Assembly: GCF_002878395.1 (NCBI RefSeq)
Contig: NC_061115.1
Coordinates: forward strand, 94,083,678 to 94,147,677
Length of the DNA stretch: 64,000 nt
Source: Capsicum annuum
Taxonomy: Eukaryota; Streptophyta; Magnoliopsida; Solanales; Solanaceae
Direction: 5' to 3'
Positions 56,449-64,000 of the stretch are shown piece by piece. The position numbers were made by a program, and so were the translations under genes. The number at the start of each line of letters is the position of its first letter. Within the stretch, counting starts at the first letter, position 1. Below the pieces are notes generated by a model. The model searched no databases. It was not told the origin of the DNA and worked only from the letters and a program-made list of their open reading frames with translations.

Positions 56449-58036
56449 CCAAAGAACTAAGGATTTGACAATCCCTAACCATAAGTGCTTGCGATTGTCT
56501 TATGACTTAACAACTACCTCATTTGCTTTCCCTGGATAATATAAGATATCGATATCATAGTCTTTTAATAACTCAAGCCACCTTCTCCGCCTCAAATTTA
56601 GGTCCTTTTAGTTAAATATATATTGCAAACTCTTATGGTCGGTATATAGGTCAACATGAATCCCATACAAGTAGTGCGCCATATCTTTAAAGCAAATATA
56701 ACTGCTGCTAGCTCAAGATCATGTGTTGGATAATTTTTCACACGTGGCAGCAATATTACTTTACCATGATGCATCAAACATCCTAGGCGAATTCCAGAAG
56801 CATCATAATACACTGCCTTCTGTCTTCTGGAAGTACCAATACGGGTGTAGAAGTCATCTAATTCTTCAGATCTTGGAAACTCCGTTCACACGCGTCATTC
56901 CATTGAAACTTGGATGCCTTGTGTGTTAGCTTTGTTAAAGGTGCAGGAATTGAAGAAAATCCTTCAACAAACCTCTTTTAATAACCTGCCAACCCAAGGA
57001 AACTACGAACCTCTGTAGGCATTGTAGGTCACCTCCTTACAACTTCTATTTTTTAAGTATCAACCTTTATTCCTTCATGAGATACAATATGACCCAAGAA
57101 TGCCACAGATCTCAATCAAAACTCACATTTAGAGAACTTTGCATATAACTTACGATCACGAAGAGTCTATAACACCTGTCGTAAGTGACTAGCATGGTCT
57201 TCTTTTGATCTTGAATAAACCAGAATATCATCTATAAACACTATTACGAACACATCTAGGAATGGCTTGAACACCCTATTCATCAAATCCATAATTGTTG
57301 TGGGTGCATTAGTTAGTCCAAAGGACATAATAAAAACTCATAATGACTGTACCGTGTTCGAAAAAACTGTCTTGGGTATATCTTTCTCCTTGACCCTCAC
57401 TTGGTGGTAACTTTCAAGTCAATCTTTGAGAAACACTTGGCAAATGATCAATTAAGTCATCAATTATTGGAAGGGGATATTTGTTCTTAATTGTCACCTT
57501 ATTCAGTTGTCGGTAGTTGATACAACTTCTCAGTGAGCCATCTTTCTTATGCACAAATACCACTGGTGCATCCCAAGGGGACATATTAGGCCTTATGAAT
57601 TCTTTTTCTAGCAAGTCTTTGAGTTGCTCTTTCAACTCCTGTAATTCTGTCTGGGCCATTCCATACAGAGGAATTGAGATTGGTTGAGTACCTGGCATCA
57701 CATCAATATCAAACTCTACTTCTCGTTCTGGAGGCAAACCTAGAAGATCTTCAGGAAATACATCGGGAAATTCAATTACCACGGGAATAGTTTGAAGAAT
57801 TGGTGGCTCTGCATCTATATCTCACTCTAACTAGATGGCATATGTAACCTTTAGAAATCATTCTTTTTGTCGTTAAGATAAGAAATAAATTTACCTCTTG
57901 GCACACCGATATTACCCCTCCATTCAAGGAATACCTCTCTTGAAAAATGGAAATGCAACCTCTTAGTTTGGCAGTCTACTGTGGCATAACAAGAAGCCAA
58001 CCAATCCAGACCCATTATAACACCAAAATCTACCAT
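56449..58036 (-). pseudogene. gypsy C protease, RT and RNase H
   Basis: Protease: VIMGLDWLASCYATVDC (58015-57960), with [46 protein letters not shown], then [20 protein letters not shown]. The catalytic FIDDILVYS is readable at 57212-57240 on the minus strand. RNase H: MYYDASGIRLGCLMHHGKVI and HDLELAAVIFALKIWR (56810-56680). The sequence stops at 56449 where element D is inserted. Many stops between 57400 and 56900. Confidence 0.88.
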
Positions 58037-58100
58037 TTCTAGCTCAACAAGGTCAACGATTGTATCACGACCACAAACAATTATTATACAATTTCAGTAT

Positions 58101-58436
58101 TGTTAAGTATACCACACTAAAAAAGGGATAGGTAATTGGTCTCCTTATATGGACTTGGACAATCCTCCCCTCATGAGCTAGTTTTTGAGGTTGAGTTAGG
58201 CCCAAATTTCATTCTTTACATGATATTAGAGTCAGGCCCATCCCAAATCTTTGTTCACCGATGTTAGACCCCCATATTATGTTGTCCACGCTCCAGTTAA
58301 CGAGGCCTGGGCGTGTGGGGGAGATACCACATCCGAAAAAGGGACGGGTAATTGGTCTCCTTATATGGACTTGGACAATCCTCCCCTCATGAGCTAGCTT
58401 TTGAGGTTGAGTTAGGCCCAAAATCCATTCTTTACA
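58101..58436 (+). mobile_element. TRIM in gypsy C
   Basis: The LTRs are 58101-58220 (TGTTAAGTATACCACAC ... TTTACA) and about 58314-58436. The changed primer site TGATATTAGAGTCAGG lies at 58221-58236. Internal part about 93 bp. Opposite orientation to the host element. Flanks AGTAT and AATAC match in 3 of 5 positions, so the TSD is eroded or a border is off. Same family as 41693-42033. Confidence 0.8.
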
Positions 58437-58440
58437 AATA

Positions 58441-59130
58441 CATTCTCTTAGCTATAATAGATTCACTAACCGGCGTAGACACTACAAATGCCTTAAGTAG
58501 TAATTCTGGTGTTCTTTGAACTTTCCTGCAACGAACGAAGTGACATATGATAACGTAGATTCTGGATCAATTAATGTATTACATTATGTGAAAAGATGGA
58601 CAATGTACCCGTAACCACATTGGGAGAAGCCTTCAAATTTTGTCGATCTGTGTACAAATCTGAACTCCACTAGAACTAGTTGCTCATTTAACACTTCTAC
58701 CACGACCTATAAGATGTATACCCCTACCTAAAGAAGGCATCGATGATGATGATGCAACGACTGATCCAGTAGGTCGTGCTATTCCATCCATTCCCCTTGT
58801 GGGCATTCTGTCATCATATGCCAAGATATACTACACCAAAAGCAAGCATTTGTCCCAAATCGACATGCACCTACATGAAGCTTTCCACAATGATTACATG
58901 GCTGCCAAGGAGGTCTTGATTGGCTCATACTTCCTTGCTCTTAATACCCTGTTATTCGGGAATTCTGACTCACATCTTTGCCCAAACTGATTGCCCTTGG
59001 ACCCTTGAAACGCGGTGAAACACTAGTTACAGAGTAAGAAAATGATGGCCTAGGCAGTGTATTAGAAAATCAAGGCCTAAACTCCCCTTGGGATGCCATA
59101 AATGCGTCAAAAGAAAAGGAAGGAAAATCC
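58441..59130 (-). pseudogene. gypsy C gag, zinc knuckles
   Basis: The minus strand reads CNHCGKLHVGAC and CFWCSISWHMMTEC (about 58900-58800), two CCHC-type knuckles typical of this gypsy group. Upstream protease linker 58441-58700 (ESIIAKR...). Joins the RTE fragment at 59130/59131. Confidence 0.7.
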
Positions 59131-61740
59131 ATGGACCGACCCCATCATCTCCTCCTGAAGCCATCCAACGCTAGTCTCTCACACCTACGCACTGGGGCAT
59201 CCGCGTCCCTCCTCATCACATGTCCAAACCATCTCAGCCTTTCTTCCCACATCTTGTCCTCCACCGACGCCACTCCCATCTTCTCCCGGATAATCTCATT
59301 CCTAATCCTGTCCCCTCTAGTAAGCCCACACATCCAACGCAACATCCTCAATTCCGCCACCCTCACTTTTTGGATGTGGGAGTGCTTGACTGACCAACAC
59401 TCCGCGCTATACAACATGGCCGGACGGACTGCCACTTTATAGAATTTAACTTTAAGCTTAAGGTGCACTTTCTTATCACACAGCACCCCCAAGGCGAGCC
59501 TCCACTTCATCCAACCTGCTCTAATATGATTGGTGACATCCTCACCAATCTTACCATTCCCCTGGATCAAACACCCAAGATACTTTAAACTATCCCTCTT
59601 ACAAACATCTTGGGAGTCCAACCTCACCACCACATCGTCCTCCTTCCTCAAGTCACTAAACTTGCATTCTAAATACTCCGTCTTGTACCTACTCAACCTG
59701 AATCCCTCTGACTCAAGGGTTTGCCTCCAAACCTCCAATTTGTCATTCACGCCCCTCCACGTCTCATCAATCAGCACTATATCATCCGCAAATAGCGTAC
59801 ACCAAGGCACCTCGCCTTGAATACTCTGCGTCAACATATCCATCACCATCACAAATAGGAACTGACCAAGAGTCGATCCCTGATGCAACACTGTCTCGAC
59901 CGAAAAATAGTCTGAGTCTCCTCCCGCCGTCCTCACCCTGGTCTTCCCTCCACCGTACATGTCCTTAATCACTATGGTGTACGCCACCGGGACCTCTTTT
60001 ACCTTCAAAAACCTCCAAAGAACCTCCCTCAGAACTTTATCATACGCTTTTTCTAGGTCAATGAACACCAAGTGTAAGTCCCTCTTCCTTTCTCTATGCT
60101 GCTCCACCAATCTTCTCACTAAATGGATTGCCTCTGTCGTTGAACGACCAAGCATAAATCCAAACTGGTTCTCCGAAACAGACACAACCCTCCTCAATCT
60201 CCGCTCAAGCACTCTCTCCCAAATCTTCATTGTGTGACTCAACAGCTTAATACCCCTGTAGTTGTTGCAACTCTGAATGTCACCCTTGTTTTTATAAAGC
60301 AGAATCATCGTACTCCATCTCTAAGCCTCAGGCATTCTCGCAGTCTTGAAAATACCGTTAAACAAATCTGTCAACCTCCTAAGCCCTGCCCCGCTCGCAT
60401 ACTTCCAAAAATCCACCGGAATCTCATCCAGCCCCATCGCCCTACCCCTCCGCATCTTAGGAATAGCCTCTTTGACCTCCTCTACCTTAAAACGGCTGCA
60501 GTAGCTGAAATCACGGTTCTCCTCCGAATGCTCCAGCTCCCTTAGCTCAATGCCTCTGTCCCCTTCCTCGTCAAAAGTCTATGAAAGTAGTCCTGCCATC
60601 TCTTCTTAATGTGAGAATCCTCCACCAGAACACTACCATCCCCTCCTTAATGCACTTCACTTGATCTAGGTCACGACCCTTCCGCTCTCTAACTTTTGCA
60701 AGCCTGTACAACTTCTTATCCCCTTCTCCTCTAACCCAGCATACAAATGCTCAAACGCTGCTGACTTGGCAGCCGTAATTGCCAACTTAGCCTCCTTCCT
60801 AGCTACCTTGTACACCTCTCTATTCTCCCACTTCTCTTCTTCATCTTTACTCTCAATCAACTCAACATACTCCCCCTTCTTGATCTCCACTTTCTTCTTC
60901 ACTTCTTCATTCCACCACCAGTCCCCCTTATGCCGACCTGCCCGGCCCCTCGAAACACCCTACTCACCTTTAGCAGTCTCTGTGATGCAGCTGGCCACCC
61001 TATCCCACATAGCATCCACGTCCCCCTGCACTCCCACACCTCCATACCCGCCACCTTTTCTCCTATCTCCAGTGCACTTTCTGGCATCAAGCTACCCCAC
61101 TTAATTATAGATCGACCCTCCTTGATCCTCTTCTTCCTCTTCTTGATAAACAAGTCCGTCACTAACAGCCTATGCTGGGTCGAGAGTTGCTCGCTCGGAA
61201 TGACCTTACAGTCCTTACATAGCACCTTATCCCCCTTCCTAAGCAACAGAAAGTCAATCTGAGTCTTGGCTTTCGCGCTTCGGAAGAATCAGGTGATCCT
61301 CCTTCTTCGGGAAACTCGAGTTCAGAACTACCAACTCAAAGGCCATCGCAAAATCCAACAGGGTCGCTCCATCGCCATTTCTAAGACCGAAGCCAAAACC
61401 ACCATGCACATCGTCATAGCCTCCAGGTAGGACCCCAATGTGACCATTGAAGTCCCCTGCTATGACGATCTTCTCCGCGCTAGGCACGCTTCTCACCACC
61501 TCGTCCAAATCTTCCCAAAATCTCGCCTTCACCTCCTCTTCCAAGCTCATCTGCGGAAACGCTACACACATTCAACGTAAAACCCCCCAAGACCAACTTA
61601 ATCTTCATTAGCCTATCACTGACCCTCTTAACCTCCACCACCTGACCTCTAAGCTCCTTATCCACTAAGATGTTGACTCCATTCCGACGCCTATCCCTCC
61701 CCGAGTACCAAAGCTTGTACCCATCCACATCCCTAGCAAC
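59131..61740 (-). mobile_element. RTE-type LINE fragment in the gag of gypsy C
   Basis: Both ends are truncated. It starts inside the endonuclease ([18 protein letters not shown], 61740-61690) and ends inside the basic C-terminus of RT ([13 protein letters not shown], 59145). Endonuclease at 61740-60900 ([28 protein letters not shown]). RT open from 60308 to 59145 ([61 protein letters not shown]). The 3' UTR and tail are missing, unusual for a LINE insertion; later deletion is likely. No TSD seen. Confidence 0.85.
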
Positions 61741-62560
61741 ACATAGATTATATCCACATCCTCGACGCGTATATCCATGTCTTCGTTCAAAACAACAATA
61801 GTACAATCTTTAACCAGGTATGAATCCAATCTATTTACATCTCGATGAACTCTATCATCCTTAGTAGCTACTAAATTAGGAGCATACCTAGCCAAAGAGC
61901 TAAATCAGAGGTTGTACTCCCTCACGCTCATATTCCCTTGACGAAGATTTAAAAACTGATCTGCACGGGCCTCTCAGATCTTAAACGGAAGGTAATGATC
62001 AAGAAATGCCTCTTTGTACTCTTTTTAACTAGCTGAACGTATGTCGATGCCCCTAGATCATTTCCAGTCTTCATACCACAATATAGCCTCCTCTTTTAAT
62101 CTATATGTTGCTAGCTCAACTGCCTCTTTACCATATACGTGCATGACATCCAGAGCCCTTTAGATTTGATCAATAAAGTCTTATGGGTCTTTATTAAAAT
62201 CTGATCCGATAAATATGGGATGATCTAATTTAAGAAATTCCTATGTTTGTAGACTAGCTGCCTTATCCGCACCACTAGAGCCTGTAGTTGGAACAGCCTG
62301 TCCTTGAGCTTGTCCAGCAACTATACGGGTCAACAATTTCATCGCATTCCTTAAATCTTGCTCAATAGCATTAATAGGTGATTTCGAGGGTGCTGCTCTC
62401 CCTCTTAGCTCTTCTGGAGATGGAGGAGTAGAAGAAGTTTGTGATACAAGTTCAGCTTGAGCCTCACTTTGATTAGCTTGTCTTGGTGGTAACCTATGTT
62501 GGTCCCTTCTCCGGCAGCCACATCTACTTGTTTGCCTGTATTCTTACTTCTTCTAACCGG
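61741..62560 (-). pseudogene. gypsy C gag, N-terminal and core
   Basis: Minus-strand pieces in order: AVPTTGSSGADKAASLQT, FLKLDHPIFIGSDFNKDP, DVMHVYGKEAVELATYRLKE, NLRQGNMSVREYNL, SLARYAPNLVATKDDRVHRD: the Retrotrans_gag core with its conserved order. Several TAG/TAA stops. Interrupted at 61740 by the RTE fragment and continued at 59130. Confidence 0.8.
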
Positions 62561-62756
62561 TATCTTTGCTATAATGAGGGGAAAAAATAGATTTAGTGAT
62601 TAAAAATGATTCCACCTACAACTTTGGCTCTATAGCACGACCTAGGATATGAAGAAAAAGAGACAACCCCTAAATGTCTCGTAGTCTCCTGTTTATATAT
62701 GTGGTGCACAACACACCCATAGGCAAGACTCTACGTGGACATGACTTTGTAGACTC

Positions 62757-63636
62757 CATAATTTATCAAATCAAGGGTGTTATTTTAACCTTTTTCTCCT
62801 CCAATTACATCCACATACCATACAGATTCTTATAACATCCTTCCAAACAACTTTGGCTTCATTACACCCTCAAAATAATATACAAAATAAAATGGGCAGT
62901 AAACATATACAACATTTAGATTGGTGGCGTCCCACTATACCCTTCTACTATATTCCAATACAAACTACTCACACCTTTCCCCAACATCAAACCGGCAGTC
63001 CCTAACATATACACATAAAATAGTCTGTCAAAACAACCCCAAACTTTTTTAATTGTAGCAACCAAATATTAGACTCATCGTCCCTTGAGTTTTTAATGAC
63101 AACACGTCCATAATTCTTAACCCAAACTCATACACAAGAAGGACAAAATAGAGCAGTCACCTTACCTCAATTTTTCGTAACTTATCCTTTTAACTTGAAC
63201 TCTTCAAGAACTTGAACTTTCCTTCATACTTTAAACCAAAGAAGAAAAGAGAAATCTCTTAATAACAAGGAAAGGTGAGCAGTTAGTTTGTTTTATATTC
63301 TGCCCTGTATTTATAATTAAGCATGAATAGCATGTTTTCCTAATCTTCCATGGGAGAATTAAGCTAAACCCAAAGTGTTTTCACTTACCTTGGCTTGCAA
63401 AGGTGAGGGTTTCTTCAAGAACCCTAGAAGGAGAAATAAGGCTGCTCCTTGCTATTCTAGAGAAAAATAGAGAGAACTTATGAAATATGATCCCTTTTTT
63501 TTTTACTTAGAAATGAAGGAAATTACCAACAACTTGGCCTTATAAAGGCCCTATTTTGGCTATCTCTTTAGCTGCATTTTGGACCTCAAATTGGTTAAAT
63601 TGGCCAAAGTAGGTGATGCACCTACTTGCTTGATTC
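62757..63636 (-). repeat. Right (5') LTR of gypsy C, partial
   Basis: Matches 46764-47640 of the left LTR almost base for base, with small indels. Its first ~1.35 kb (the TGTCACGCC side) and the primer site are missing: leader sequence (GACTTTGTAGACTCC) joins directly to CATAATTTATCAAATC. It is interrupted at 63637 by another repeat. Confidence 0.85.
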
Positions 63637-64000
63637 CAGTGTTCAGGGAAGCGTGATGCGGAAAAAAGCGACAAGGTTCCGCATCCCGCATTACGCGATG
63701 CGTGAAGTGATGTGGCCGCATCATTGAAGTGAATCGCAATTTAAAGAAAAAAGGACCAAATAACATCCAAACAGTAATTCATAATTGAAAAAACCACAAC
63801 AACTATATAAACAACAATAAAATTAATATATATAAGCAAAAGTTTAAACGAAACACCAAAATTCCAGGTTTGATCACCAAAATCAACAACAACAACAACA
63901 ACAAACCCAGTGTATTCCCACTTTGTGGGGTCTGGGGGGGGGTAAGATGTACGCAGTCCATACCTCTACCTCTGATGAAGTAGAAAGGCTGTTTCCGAAA
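63637..64000 (+). mobile_element. hAT-like insertion containing an RTE 3' end (runs off right edge)
   Basis: Begins CAGTGTTCAGGGAAGCG, a hAT-type start (compare CAGTGTTATCAAAGGCG at 39144). 63885-64000 is the minus-strand RTE 3' tail and UTR (ACAACAACAACAAACCCAG, GTATTCCCACTTTGTGGGG). The right end of the hAT-like element is not in the window, so orientation and type are tentative. Confidence 0.5.

Larger units (their letters stand above)
45414..64000 (-). mobile_element. Ty3/gypsy element C with multiple nested insertions
   Basis: Order on the minus strand from the right: right LTR, deleted (62757 onward); leader and gag (62560-58441, with an RTE inside); protease (58036-57851); RT and RNase H (57782-56449); gypsy D insertion; integrase (49560-48425); purine tract (complement of TCCTCCCCC, 48155-48163); left LTR (45414-48154). 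The order PR-RT-RH-IN defines Ty3/gypsy. Motifs ([30 protein letters not shown] knuckles) fit the Tekay/Del-like chromovirus group; the assignment is tentative. All frames are broken. Confidence 0.88.

Noticed and set aside
1..64000. tRNA, rRNA or CRISPR features
   Set aside because: No intact tRNA or rRNA was recognised; tRNA-like pieces are primer sites or SINE promoters. No CRISPR-like repeat-spacer pattern.

Overview
This is plant nuclear DNA, most likely from a Solanaceae species. The suggestion rests on AT-rich intergenic and intronic sequence, on plant Ty1/copia, Ty3/gypsy, L1 and RTE-type LINE families, and on several short repeats (a roughly 112-bp foldback element, TRIMs, tRNA-derived SINEs) that I recognise as typical of Solanaceae. 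There is no prokaryotic gene organisation.

The only host gene I can support is on the + strand. Six short exons (4621-4669, 21651-21730, 21834-21863, 21972-22067, 42507-42603, 43558-43655) have canonical AG/GT borders and mutually compatible phases, and join into one uninterrupted frame. They encode the front of the peptidase domain of a ULP2-type SUMO protease (SENP6/7-like; SPF1/SPF2-like in Arabidopsis terms). The catalytic His/Asp/Cys exons and the 5' part of the gene are not visible, so the gene runs off both ends. The two long introns are about 17.0 and 20.4 kb, and the one after the last visible exon is more than 20 kb.

Almost everything else is transposable elements, mostly nested and mostly antisense to the gene. 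Left end (1-4230): copia A inserted in copia B inserted in an L1 remnant. First long intron (4670-21650): a TRIM, a copia with both LTRs and target-site duplication (TSD) GATCA (5433-10320), a second degraded copia, a Helitron-like element, a SINE, a MULE-type MITE, RTE LINE fragments in both orientations, a 1.2-kb MULE containing a hAT MITE, and a copia that contains a LINE and itself sits in an RTE LINE. Second long intron (22068-42506): a nearly intact RTE LINE with a very GC-rich 5' region, a SINE, a long-TIR MULE whose left arm was hit by a nearly full-length L1 (16-bp TSD), a copia/TRIM chimera (TSD TTAAT), a second L1 carrying an RTE, a solo LTR and MITEs, a TRIM-size solo LTR and a complete TRIM (TSD GCAGT). 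Short intron (42604-43557): a complete TRIM (TSD GTATG).

Right end (45414-64000): one large Ty3/gypsy element (C) on the minus strand with a 2.74-kb LTR. It is interrupted by another gypsy element (D), a TRIM and an RTE fragment. Its right LTR is internally deleted and then interrupted by a hAT-like and an RTE insertion. All recognisable transposon reading frames carry stops or frameshifts. The RTE LINE at 22.2-26.2 kb is closest to intact, with one visible frameshift in its main frame.

All alignments and counts were made by eye; family names below the superfamily level are tentative.
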